Positions 17,535-28,958 of a stretch of DNA of 64,000 nt are shown piece by piece. Location of the stretch: assembly GCF_026341515.1 (NCBI RefSeq), contig NZ_JAPEOK010000001.1, positions 8,618,001 through 8,682,000 on the forward strand, written 5' to 3'. Origin of the DNA: Streptomyces sp. NBC_00878. GTDB taxonomy: Bacteria; Actinomycetota; Actinomycetes; Streptomycetales; Streptomycetaceae. How positions within the stretch are numbered: position 1 is the stretch's first letter; every line of letters starts with the position of its first letter. The notes under the pieces are model-generated. The model saw only the letters and a list, made by a program, of their open reading frames with translations, searched no databases and was not told where the DNA came from. Position numbers and translations under genes: made by a program.

Positions 17535-19016
17535 ATGACACTCACTCCCCATTGGATCGGCGGCCGTCGGTACGAGACGGCCGGCGATCGCCTGCCGGTG
17601 CTCGACCCCGCCACGGGCCAGACGCTCGGCGAGGTCCTGCAGGCCGACGCCGAGGTCGTCAAGCAGGCGGTCACGTCGGCCGTCGCGGCGTTCCCGGCGT
17701 GGCGGAACACCACGCCCGCGCGGCGGGCCCAAGTGCTCTACGCGTTCCGGAATCTGCTGCGTGAGCACACCGACGAACTCGCCGCACTGGTCACGGCCGA
17801 GCACGGCAAGACCCTCGCCGACGCTCGCGGGGAGGTCGCCCGCGGTATCGAAGCCGTCGAACTGGCCTGCGGCGTCCCCGGTCTGCTCAAGGGCGAGTTC
17901 TCCGAGCAGACCGGCACGAACATCGACACCTACTCGATCCTGCAGCCGCTGGGCGTGTGTGTCGGTATCACGCCGTTCAACTTCCCGGTGATGATCCCGC
18001 TGATGAAGATCGCGGTCGCGGTCGCGGCGGGGAACAGTTTCATCCTGAAGCCGAGCGAGCAGGACCCGGGGGTGTCGGTCCGTCTCGCGGAGCTGGCGAA
18101 GGAGGCGGGACTTCCGGATGGTGTGTTGTCAGTGGTTCACGGTCGCCAGGAGACCGCCGAAGCCCTGATCGACCACCCGGACACCGCGGCGGTGTCGTTC
18201 GTGGGGTCGACCCCGGTCGCGCACAGCATCTACAAGCGTGGGGCGCAGGCGGGCAAACGGGTCCAGGCCCTCGGCGGGGCGAAGAACCACCTCGTCGTCA
18301 TGCCCGACGCGAAGATCGAGGCCGCGGCGGACGCGCTCGCGTCGGCGGCGTTCGGCTCGGCGGGTCAGCGGTGCATGGCGATCACCACCGCGGTCGTGGT
18401 CGGCGAGGCCGCCGAACCCCTGTTGGACGCCCTGAAGGTCCGGGCCGAGGCCGTCGTGATGGGCGCCGGCGCCGCGGACGGCTCGGAGATGGGGCCGCTG
18501 GTCAGCGCAGCGGCTCAGGAGCGGGTCCGCGGTCTCGTGGCGCGGGCGATCGAGGCAGGCGCCCGGCCGGTGGTCGACCGCAGCACGGAGTCCGTCGCGG
18601 GCAGCGAGGGCGGATTCTTCGTCGGCCCGACGCTGCTCGACAACGTGGCGTCGACCTCGGAGATCTACCTCAAGGAGGTGTTCGGTCCCGTCCTGATCGT
18701 GCTCCGCGTCGACACCCTTGATGAGGCGCTTGAGCTGATCCGCACCAACGAGTACGGCAATGGCGCGGCGATCTTCACCCGCAGCGGTGCCGCCGCGCGC
18801 CAGTTCCAGCGCGAGGCCGCCGCCGGGATGGTGGGCGTCAACGTGCCGATTCCCGTGCCGGTGGCGCCCTACAGCGTGGCGGGCTGGAAGAACTCGATCT
18901 TCGGGGACACCGGTCTGAACAACGGAGCGTGGCGTTTCTACACCCAGCCCAAGTACGTGACATCCCGGTGGGACGAGGCCGTCGCCGGGGTCGACCTCGG
19001 CTTCCGCCCCAACTGA
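17535..19016 (+). CDS. mmsA: CoA-acylating methylmalonate-semialdehyde dehydrogenase
   Basis: A 493-residue aldehyde dehydrogenase. It converts methylmalonate semialdehyde (and malonate semialdehyde) to propionyl-CoA (acetyl-CoA) with NAD and CoA, in valine and inositol catabolism. The MMSDH-type features are ITPFNFPVMIPLMKIA, LGGAKNHLVVMPDA, the catalytic cysteine in FGSAGQRCMA, and GVNVPIPVPVAPYSVAGWK near the end. ATG 17535 has gaggag six bases upstream. The next gene, an FAH-family enzyme, follows after 114 bases in the same direction, so a joint catabolic role is likely. Confidence 0.93.
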   Translation: MTLTPHWIGGRRYETAGDRLPVLDPATGQTLGEVLQADAEVVKQAVTSAVAAFPAWRNTTPARRAQVLYAFRNLLREHTDELAALVTAEHGKTLADARGEVARGIEAVELACGVPGLLKGEFSEQTGTNIDTYSILQPLGVCVGITPFNFPVMIPLMKIAVAVAAGNSFILKPSEQDPGVSVRLAELAKEAGLPDGVLSVVHGRQETAEALIDHPDTAAVSFVGSTPVAHSIYKRGAQAGKRVQALGGAKNHLVVMPDAKIEAAADALASAAFGSAGQRCMAITTAVVVGEAAEPLLDALKVRAEAVVMGAGAADGSEMGPLVSAAAQERVRGLVARAIEAGARPVVDRSTESVAGSEGGFFVGPTLLDNVASTSEIYLKEVFGPVLIVLRVDTLDEALELIRTNEYGNGAAIFTRSGAAARQFQREAAAGMVGVNVPIPVPVAPYSVAGWKNSIFGDTGLNNGAWRFYTQPKYVTSRWDEAVAGVDLGFRPN

Positions 19017-19130
19017 CAGGTACCGCACCACGAACAGCGCGATCGATGCCCGCGATCGACGACAAAGACGCGATCAGTACGACGACCAAAGAGACAAAGA
19101 AAAGAAAAAGAGACAAGAAAGGGACTGCAG

Positions 19131-19967
19131 ATGAGGCTCGTAGGATTCCTCAAGGACGGCGTCCGGCACATGGGAGCCGTCGAGGGCGACCAGGTCCGTG
19201 ACCTCGGCACGGCGAAGGAGTTCTGGGTCGAACCGAAGGCCGGTGCGACCGCGGTGGGCGGTGACGTCGTTCCGCTCTCGTCGGTGACGCAGGCGCCCGC
19301 AGTTCCGGAGACCTCCCGGATCTTCTGTGTCGGTATCAACTACCACTCCCACGCGGGTGAGGCGAAGAGCGTCGCGGGTCTGGACGTGCCGAAGTACCCG
19401 ATGATCTTCGCTCGGTGGCAGCAGTCGCTGGTCGTCGACGGTGACGCCGTGCCGGTACCGCCGAAGGAGGAGGGGCTCGACTGGGAGGTCGAGCTCGCCG
19501 CCGTCATCGGAGCGCGGGTGTGGGAGGCCGAGGAGGCCACCGCCCTCGACCACGTCTTCGGCTACACGGCGTTCAACGACCTGTCGGCCCGGACGAAGCA
19601 GCTGCTGACGCCGCAGTTCACGCTCGGGAAGAACTCCGACCGCAGTGGCCCCATCGGCCCGGTACTGGTCACCTCGGACGAGTTCGGCGACCCGTCCGGC
19701 GTGCGGGTCGAGACCCGTGTGAACGGCGAGGTCATGCAGTCCGGCAACACCAAGGACCTGATCCACTCGGTGGGGCAGATCATCGAGTTCATCACCGACA
19801 CCCTCACCCTGCTGCCCGGCGACGTGATCGCCACCGGCACCCCGGGCGGCGTCGGGGTCGGCCGGGACCCCCAGGTCTTCCTGCACCCGGGCGACGTCGT
19901 CGAGGTCGAGGTGGAGCGGATCGGCGTCGTGCGGAACCCGATCGTTGACCGTGGGGACCTCGTGTGA
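19131..19967 (+). CDS. fumarylacetoacetate hydrolase family protein
   Basis: A 278-residue FAH-fold protein. A small N-terminal domain is followed by the catalytic core with CVGINYHSHAGE, LDWEVELAAVIG (metal-binding acidic residues), GYTAFNDLSAR, and the C-terminal LPGDVIATGTPGGVGVG. Family members hydrolyse acylpyruvates or isomerise or decarboxylate homoprotocatechuate intermediates. The substrate cannot be told from sequence. ATG 19131 follows gaaaggga. The GTGA overlap at the end leads into a broken downstream gene. Confidence 0.9.
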   Translation: MRLVGFLKDGVRHMGAVEGDQVRDLGTAKEFWVEPKAGATAVGGDVVPLSSVTQAPAVPETSRIFCVGINYHSHAGEAKSVAGLDVPKYPMIFARWQQSLVVDGDAVPVPPKEEGLDWEVELAAVIGARVWEAEEATALDHVFGYTAFNDLSARTKQLLTPQFTLGKNSDRSGPIGPVLVTSDEFGDPSGVRVETRVNGEVMQSGNTKDLIHSVGQIIEFITDTLTLLPGDVIATGTPGGVGVGRDPQVFLHPGDVVEVEVERIGVVRNPIVDRGDLV

Positions 19968-20207
19968 CGGAGACGGAGGGGCGTGCCACCGCGGTGGTCG
20001 CGGCCCCGCCGCACATCGCGGACCGGATCCACCACGACCTGCACACGCGGCCGAGATCGTGGACCCGCTCGTACGGGTCCTCGACATCGCCTCGCGCGTC
20101 GTGGCGCCGGGCGCCGCATGGATCACCAACCGGATCGCCAACCAGGACGAGTGCACGGACTGCTTCCCCGTGAGGTCTTCGACGCCCTCGGCGCCGAAGA
20201 CCTCGGA
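19964..20207 (+). pseudogene. frameshifted gene following the FAH gene
   Basis: GTG 19964 overlaps the FAH stop (GTGA) and opens with TETEGRATAVVAAPPHIADR. The next frame then carries AEIVDPLVRVLDIASRVVAP and AAWITNRIANQDECTDCFP, and a third frame reads REVFDALGAEDLGSA. All three segments have coding-like third-position GC. This suggests one gene broken by at least two frameshifts and truncated by the glycosyl hydrolase locus. I do not recognise the family. Confidence 0.5.
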
Positions 20208-22010
20208 TCAGCCCCCGTACGCCCCGGACGCCGTCAGCCGCAGCGCCGTGTCGATCAGCGGCACGTGGCTGAACGCCTGCGGGAAGTTGCCGACCTGGCG
20301 CTTCAGACGCGGGTCCCACTCCTCCGCGAGGAGCCCGAGGTCGTTGCGCAGGGCCAGCAGCTTCTCGAAGAGCTTGCGGGCCTCGTCCACGCGGCCGATC
20401 ATCGCGAGGTCGTCAGCCATCCAGAACGAGCAGGCCAGGAACGCGCCCTCGTCACCCTCCAGGCCGTCCACGCCCGCGTCCTCACCGGAGGTCGGGTAGC
20501 GCAGGATGAAGCCGTCCGACGTGGACAGTTCGCGCTGGATGGCCTCGATCGTGCCGATCACGCGCTTGTCGTCCGGCGGCAGGAAGCCCATCTGCGGGAT
20601 CAGCAGGAGCGAGGCGTCCAGCTCCTTCGAGCCGTACGACTGCGTGAAGGTGTTGCGCTCCTTGTCGTAACCCTTCTCACACACGTCCCGGTGGATGTCG
20701 TCGCGCAGCTCGCGCCACTTCTCCAGCGGGCCGTCCGCGTCGCCGGACTCGATGAGCTTGATCGTCCGGTCGACGGCGACCCAGGCCATCACCTTCGAGT
20801 GCACGAAGTGGCGGCGCGGGCCGCGCACCTCCCAGATGCCCTCGTCCGGCTCGTCCCAGTGGTCCTCCAGGTAGCGGATCAGCTTGAGCTGGAGCAGCGA
20901 GGCGTAGTCGTTGCGGGCCAGGCCCGTCATGTGGGCCAGGTGCAGGGCTTCGGTGACCTCGCCGTACACGTCGAGCTGGAGCTGACCCGCGGCGCCGTTG
21001 CCGACCCGTACGGGCCCCGAATTCTCGTACCCGGGAAGCCAGTGGAGCTCCGCCTCGCCCAATTCCCGTTCGCCCGCGATGCCGTACATGATCTGCAGGT
21101 TCTCCGGGTCGCCCGCGACCGCGCGCAGCAGCCACTCGCGCCAGGCGCGCGCCTCCTCGCGGTAGCCGGTGCGCAGCAACGAGGACAGGGTGATCGCCGC
21201 GTCACGCAGCCATGTGTAGCGGTAGTCCCAGTTGCGGACACCGCCGATCTCCTCGGGCAGGGAGGTCGTCGGGGCGGCGACGATGCCGCCCGTCGGCGCG
21301 TACGTCAGTGCCTTCAGCGTGATCAGCGAGCGGACCACGGCCTCGCGGTACGGCCCGTGGTACGTGCACTGATCGACCCAGTCGCGCCAGAAGTCCTCGG
21401 TGGCCTCCAGCGACTGCTCCGGCTCGGGCAGCGCGGGTGGCTGCTTGTGCGAGGGCTCCCAGGAGATCGTGAACGCGATCCGGTCACCCGGCGCGACCGT
21501 GAAGTCCGAGTACGTCGTGAGGGCCTTGCCGTAGGTCTCGCACGCGGTGTCGAACCACACCGAGTCGGGACCGGCGACAGCCACCGTCCGCCCCTCGTGC
21601 TTGTGCACCCAGGGCACCACACGCCCGTACGAGAAACGCATCCGCAGCGCGGAGCGCATCGGGACGCGGCCCGTGACGCCCTCGACGATTCGGATCAGCT
21701 GCGGCGCGCCGTCACGCGGGGGCATGAAATCCGTCACGCGGACCGTGCCGCGTGAGGTGTCCCACTCCGATTCGAGGATCAGCGAGTCGCCGCGGTAGCG
21801 GCGGCGGGCCGCGGTCGGCGGTTCGGCGTCGGCGGCATGCGCCGGACCGAGCCGCCAGAATCCATGTTCCTCCGTGCCGAGAAGTCCTGCGAAGACGGCG
21901 TGGGAGTCGAAGCGGGGGAGGCACAGCCAGTCCACCGTGCCGTCCCTGCAGACCAGCGCGGCTGTCTGCATGTCTCCGATTAGTGCGTAGTCTTCGATGC
22001 GCCCGGCCAC
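20208..22010 (-). CDS. GH15-family glycoside hydrolase (glucoamylase/trehalase-like)
   Basis: A 600-residue protein of the actinobacterial GH15 type. The N-terminal domain begins AGRIEDYALIGDMQTAALV. The catalytic (alpha/alpha)6 barrel carries GGVRNWDYRYTWLRDAAITL near residue 255. No signal peptide is visible, so it is probably cytoplasmic. Homologues act on alpha-glucans or trehalose, and the sequence does not decide between them. The start may be GTG 22010 (ggag seven bases upstream) or GTG 22034 (adding eight residues, with gggggg five bases upstream). It converges on the decayed gene after FAH. Confidence 0.87.
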   Translation of the reverse strand: MAGRIEDYALIGDMQTAALVCRDGTVDWLCLPRFDSHAVFAGLLGTEEHGFWRLGPAHAADAEPPTAARRRYRGDSLILESEWDTSRGTVRVTDFMPPRDGAPQLIRIVEGVTGRVPMRSALRMRFSYGRVVPWVHKHEGRTVAVAGPDSVWFDTACETYGKALTTYSDFTVAPGDRIAFTISWEPSHKQPPALPEPEQSLEATEDFWRDWVDQCTYHGPYREAVVRSLITLKALTYAPTGGIVAAPTTSLPEEIGGVRNWDYRYTWLRDAAITLSSLLRTGYREEARAWREWLLRAVAGDPENLQIMYGIAGERELGEAELHWLPGYENSGPVRVGNGAAGQLQLDVYGEVTEALHLAHMTGLARNDYASLLQLKLIRYLEDHWDEPDEGIWEVRGPRRHFVHSKVMAWVAVDRTIKLIESGDADGPLEKWRELRDDIHRDVCEKGYDKERNTFTQSYGSKELDASLLLIPQMGFLPPDDKRVIGTIEAIQRELSTSDGFILRYPTSGEDAGVDGLEGDEGAFLACSFWMADDLAMIGRVDEARKLFEKLLALRNDLGLLAEEWDPRLKRQVGNFPQAFSHVPLIDTALRLTASGAYGG

Positions 22011-22034
22011 GTGCAACTCCAGTCGAACGGCCAC

Positions 22035-22485
22035 GTCGCCCCCCGAGGGGCGGTCGCTCTTTGCGGTCAAGGGAACGTATGTAAATCGTCGTCGCGCGAC
22101 GTCAATTGTCGTGGTGATGTCGTAGCGAAACGAACTGACGAGCTCTCGAAGTTCCGGGCGACGGGCGTGGGTGGTGCCGTTTGCCGGCCTGACTCGGCAG
22201 CGATCGTCCGAGCAGGATACGACGCACGATGATGATCCGCGCGCCGCTCCGGACAACCCGTCTGCGCCGAACGAGTGAGCACGACTGTGGTCCGTGTCGA
22301 CCTGTGTGCAGAGCGTGGCCGGAAGCGGCCTCGCCCCGTCGCTGATACCCTGGTAGCCCGTGGACCGGTGGGCGCCCCGGCAGGAAAAGGGACCCCCGAA
22401 CCGCAGCGACGGCACCTCCGGAAACCTCCGGGTCGGGCAGCCGTACCGCACCAGACACCGCGACCACGGGAGCCCCCTCTTGGCC
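22035..22485. other. divergent intergenic region before pyrG
   Basis: About 450 bases between the divergent GH15 and pyrG genes. It must hold both promoters. A gataccctggtag stretch at about 22343-22355 could contain a -10 element (GATACC) for pyrG. No open frame with a recognisable product was seen. Confidence 0.4.
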
Positions 22486-24168
<1,683 letters not shown>

Positions 24169-24187
24169 CACGTGGGTTGTACGGTTG

Positions 24188-24227
24188 CCGGGGTGCGCGG
24201 CTTTTGAGACGCGTGCCCCGGTTTCTT
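24188..24227 (+). terminator. intrinsic-type terminator after pyrG
   Basis: A 12-bp stem (CCGGGGTGCGCG with CGCGTGCCCCGG, two G-U pairs), a 10-base loop, and tttctt after the stem. Confidence 0.75.
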
Positions 24228-24317
24228 CATCGCTTCTGTATCGATTGCTTCTTTATCGCTTTTGTTGGGCGTATTTCCGTTGGGCGCGGATTCGCGCGTG
24301 TGGGAGGACAAGTCGAC

Positions 24318-24944
24318 ATGACCATCAAGGACACCGCCGAGGAGTGGGAGGTCAGGGCGACCGAGACGCCGTTCGTGGGCAACAAGACCTCCGTGCGCAC
24401 CGACGACGTGGTCATGCCCGACGGATCGGTCGCCCGCCGCGACTACCAGGTCCACCCGGGTTCGGTGGCCGTCCTCGCCCTCGACGACCTGGGCCGTGTC
24501 CTGGTCATCCGCCAGTACCGGCACCCCGTACGCCACAAGCTCTGGGAGATCCCGGCCGGTCTGCTCGACGTCCCCGGCGAGAACCCGCTGCACGCCGCCC
24601 AGCGCGAGCTCTACGAAGAGGCCCATGTGAAGGCCGAGGACTGGCGTGTGCTCACCGACGTGTTCACCACGCCCGGCGGCTGCGACGAGGCCGTCCGCAT
24701 CTTCCTCGCCCGCGATCTCTCCGAGGCCGAGGGCCGGCGCTTCGAGGTCGAGGACGAGGAGGCCGACATGGAGCTCTCCCGCGTCCCGGTCGACGAGCTC
24801 GTACGCGGCGTACTCGCCGGGGAGCTGCACAACAACTGCCTGGTCGTGGGCGTGCTTTCGCTGATCGCGGCGCGGAACGGCGACGGCCTGGACACCCTGC
24901 GCCCGGCCGAGGCACCGTGGCCCGCACGCCCCTTCGAGGCGTGA
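24318..24944 (+). CDS. Nudix hydrolase, ADP-ribose pyrophosphatase-like
   Basis: A 208-residue protein with a Nudix box GLLDVPGENPLHAAQRELYEEA. The usual Gly after EEx is His (EEAHV), a small departure from the consensus. The surrounding VIRQYRHPVRHKLWEIPAG and the C-terminal acidic region fit ADP-ribose pyrophosphatases, which hydrolyse ADP-ribose to AMP and ribose 5-phosphate. ATG 24318 has gggagga nine bases upstream. The order pyrG-nudix-NB-ARC protein-ald is normal for streptomycetes. Confidence 0.9.
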   Translation: MTIKDTAEEWEVRATETPFVGNKTSVRTDDVVMPDGSVARRDYQVHPGSVAVLALDDLGRVLVIRQYRHPVRHKLWEIPAGLLDVPGENPLHAAQRELYEEAHVKAEDWRVLTDVFTTPGGCDEAVRIFLARDLSEAEGRRFEVEDEEADMELSRVPVDELVRGVLAGELHNNCLVVGVLSLIAARNGDGLDTLRPAEAPWPARPFEA

Positions 24945-25163
24945 CCCACTCCGGCACCCGCCCCGGGAGCCGTCCCTCGACCAAGGTCTGAACCCACTCG
25001 GGCCTACGCGTACGGCCCACCGGTGTGACGATCGCCTGATCCGATCGGGGGACGTTCCCGCCGTGCTCCGCACAGATCGTCGCAGAGCGTGAACTAGGCT
25101 CTGGAAACGCCCCGACCGGAGTCCCGGCGGGCTTGCACGTGCGGTGGGACGGGAGTGTGGCCC

Positions 25164-27299
25164 GTGACGGATCAGGCGGTGGACGCCGGCGGCACGACGA
25201 GGTCGGAAGAAGAGCGGCGCCCGGCTGCCCACTCCTCCCCCACTCCCGACTTCGCTCGATCGGGGGGACCCTCATCCACGGAGAGTCGGTTCTTCGGCCG
25301 CACAAGAGAGTTGAAGGAACTACGGGCCGACATCGAGCGGGCCGGTCTCGACACTCTCGCGGGCCGGAAAGCGCCACGCGCGCGCGTGCTGCTCATCGCG
25401 GGCAAGCCCGGATCCGGCAGGACCGCACTCGCCGAGGAGCTCGTACGGCAGGTCGCGGACAGTTACCCGGACGGCATCCTGCGAGCCCGGCTCACCGAGC
25501 CCGACGGCACCCCCGTGGCGACCGAACGAACCGCCCGTGACCTGCTCACCGCCCTCGAACGGACCGCCCCCGCCGGAGCCGACGAGGACGAGCTGTCCGA
25601 GCGGCTGCGCGAGGCGCTCGCCACCCGCCGGACCCTGCTCCTGCTGGACGACGCGGCCGACGCCGAACAGGTCGACGTGCTCCTCCCGGAGACCCCCGAC
25701 TGTCTTGTCGTCGCCGTCTCCGGCGGTCCCCTCACCGGGATCTCCGATGTCCGGCCCTGCACCCTCGGCGGCCTGGACACCAAGTCCGCCCTCGACCTTC
25801 TCGACCGGTACACCGGCTCGGTGCGCATCACCGTCGACCCGCGCGCCGCCGAAGGGCTCGTGGAGATCTGCGCGGGTCAGCCCGCCGCGCTCGTCCTCGC
25901 CGGCGCCTGGCTGGCCCACCGGCCCAAGGCGGCCGTGGCCGACCTGGCCAAGCAGTTGCGCACCGACGGTGACGAAGGCCGTGTTCCCGACGTCCTCGAC
26001 GTTCTCGGCCGGGTATTCCGCCTCTCCTACGCGGCCCTGCCCTCGACCGCCGCGCGGATACTGCGACTCCTCTCGCTCGCCCCCGCGGGCCTCGTCGACC
26101 CGCACACCGCGTCCGCGCTGGCCGGCTGCTCGGTCGGCGTCGCCCGCACCACCCTGGACGACTTCACCAAGCTCGGCCTCGTACGGTCCGTCGAGTCGCC
26201 CCTGCCGCAGTACGAGGTGCCCGGCTGTCTGATGCCGCTGCTGCGCTCGCTCACCGAGACCCAGGACCGCCCGGCCGAGCTCCAGCTGGCCCGCGCCCGG
26301 ATGCTGGAGCGGACCGTACGGCTGCTGGTGTCCTGCCGGGCGATCACCGAGACCGACAGCTCTCCGGCCCGCGAGAAGCTCGCCGGAATGCCCCGCGCGC
26401 TGCGCTTCCCGAACCCCCGCGCTGCCGCCGACTGGCTGCGCATCCGACAGCCCGCGCTGCTCGCCGCGGCCCGGCTCGCGGTCGCCGACGGGGAGCTGGA
26501 CACGCTGGCCCGTCGCCTGATGGCCGCGCTGGTCAGAGCGATGGTCGCGCACTTCGGTACGCAGGCCGCGGCGCCCGAGCTGTACGGCATCCACCGGCTC
26601 GTCCTGGACGTGGCGGAGCGCCGGAACCTGCCCCGTGAGAAGGCCGCCGCGCTGCTGAACCTCGCCGACCTGGACGCCCAGACCGGCCGTACGGCCGACG
26701 CGCTGGCCCGCTACAGGGCCGCCCTGGACGCCGGACGCGAGGCGAACGACCCGTATGCGACCGGCCGCGCGATGGAATCCGTAGGCGGCGCCCACCAGGA
26801 GCTCGGGGACTACGACCGGGCCGCCGACTGGTACGGGCGCGCGCTCGCCCAACGGCTCGCGCGTGACGAGCGCGAGGACACGGCCCGGCTGCACGGACGC
26901 ATCGCCACCGCGCACACCTACGCGGGCCGCTACGGCGAGGCGCTGCTCAACTGGCGCTCCGCGGTCACCGGCCACCGCAGGAACGGTGATGTGGCAGGTC
27001 ACGCAAGGGCGTTGAGCGAGATGGCACGCGTGCAGGAGTACGCGGGCCGGTCCGAGGAATCCCTCGCCACCTGCCAGGAGGCGGTCGAGTGGGCACGCCG
27101 CGCCGAGGACGTCCGGCTGCAGGCCGCGCTGCACCTGCGGCTCGCCGACACGCTGGACCGTCTGGGGGACCCCGCGTCCGCCGGCCTGCACCGCGGCGCG
27201 GCCGAGCGCATGCTGGGTGACGAGCTCCCAGAGGGCGTATCAGCCAGGGAACACGACGCTAACGCCTGCGAATTCCGCAGTACATCCGAAGAAGATTGA
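25164..27299 (+). CDS. NB-ARC/TPR regulator-like ATPase
   Basis: A 711-residue STAND-type protein without a DNA-binding domain. A disordered N-terminus (1-40) is followed by an ATPase with the P-loop AGKPGSGRTAL near 75-85 and RTLLLLDDAAD near 155. A winged-helix region lies near 300-360. The TPR repeats at about 490-690 include ALARYRAALDAGREAND, DYDRAADWYGRALAQRLA and RYGEALLNWRSA. It resembles the sensor half of AfsR-like regulators, and its partner is unknown. GTG 25164 has acgggag nine bases upstream; GTG 25155 is possible. Residues about 25-38 are encoded by a copy of an intergenic repeat. Confidence 0.82.
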   Translation: MTDQAVDAGGTTRSEEERRPAAHSSPTPDFARSGGPSSTESRFFGRTRELKELRADIERAGLDTLAGRKAPRARVLLIAGKPGSGRTALAEELVRQVADSYPDGILRARLTEPDGTPVATERTARDLLTALERTAPAGADEDELSERLREALATRRTLLLLDDAADAEQVDVLLPETPDCLVVAVSGGPLTGISDVRPCTLGGLDTKSALDLLDRYTGSVRITVDPRAAEGLVEICAGQPAALVLAGAWLAHRPKAAVADLAKQLRTDGDEGRVPDVLDVLGRVFRLSYAALPSTAARILRLLSLAPAGLVDPHTASALAGCSVGVARTTLDDFTKLGLVRSVESPLPQYEVPGCLMPLLRSLTETQDRPAELQLARARMLERTVRLLVSCRAITETDSSPAREKLAGMPRALRFPNPRAAADWLRIRQPALLAAARLAVADGELDTLARRLMAALVRAMVAHFGTQAAAPELYGIHRLVLDVAERRNLPREKAAALLNLADLDAQTGRTADALARYRAALDAGREANDPYATGRAMESVGGAHQELGDYDRAADWYGRALAQRLARDEREDTARLHGRIATAHTYAGRYGEALLNWRSAVTGHRRNGDVAGHARALSEMARVQEYAGRSEESLATCQEAVEWARRAEDVRLQAALHLRLADTLDRLGDPASAGLHRGAAERMLGDELPEGVSAREHDANACEFRSTSEED
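25236..25275 (+). repeat. in-frame copy of the dispersed intergenic repeat
   Basis: About 40 bases beginning tcccccactcccgacttcgc match the repeat at 6481-6520 with only a few differences. The copy lies inside the N-terminal coding sequence of the NB-ARC/TPR gene and adds SPTPDFARSGGPSS to the protein. Confidence 0.75.
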
Positions 27300-27463
27300 A
27301 GCATTGAAAGGCTAGACAGAGGGAATCCCTTCATTAGACTGGCTCCGCCGCGTCTTTTCGTGGTGTCTCCCGGTGTGCTCCCGTGCGTACCGGTATGTCA
27401 GACCTCGTTCTGGCAGACGTTGCGTGACCCCAGACCCCTTCTGAGCCAAGGACCGTGATCGAC

Positions 27464-28579
<1,116 letters not shown>

Positions 28580-28666
28580 CGTTACGACCGATCTGTCCCG
28601 ACCCGTCGCGGCGCTCTTCACCGATAAAAGGCGATACGTCAACTCACGTCGTCAACATCGTGCGTA

Positions 28667-28697
28667 CGGCCGGACCTTGCCCCACAAGGTCCGGCCG
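28667..28697 (+). terminator. terminator hairpin after ald
   Basis: Perfect 12-bp arms CGGCCGGACCTT and AAGGTCCGGCCG with a 7-base loop. There is no T-tract, as is common for streptomycete terminators. Confidence 0.8.
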
Positions 28698-28856
28698 CAT
28701 GTGTGTCGAGTCACTTTGCGAGACTCGTTCAACTCGCCTCGAACGTAACCCTTGAACCGTTTCGCACACCCGTGAAACCTGCCGTGCGACGCCCTTACGC
28801 CCTTGACAGAGGGGTGTTCCGTTGCCGACACATCGGGCCGGGTCCGGCGGATTGTG

Positions 28857-28886
28857 TTGCTGCGGAGCGGTGACACGCCATAGAGT
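28857..28886 (+). promoter_or_regulatory. candidate promoter for the parA-scp operon
   Basis: TTGCTG at 28857-28862, an 18-base spacer and TAGAGT at 28881-28886, about 70 bases before the parA start. It resembles a vegetative sigma promoter. Confidence 0.4.
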
Positions 28887-28958
28887 CGCCAATCGTCGGC
28901 ATGGTGCCACGCTGACCTATCTAGAAGTTTCCTGGTCACCAAGGAGGTAAGACGACTT

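Noticed and set aside
25164..27299. Calling the NB-ARC/TPR protein AfsR or a SARP
   Set aside because: It has the ATPase and TPR parts but no N-terminal OmpR-like or BTAD domain.
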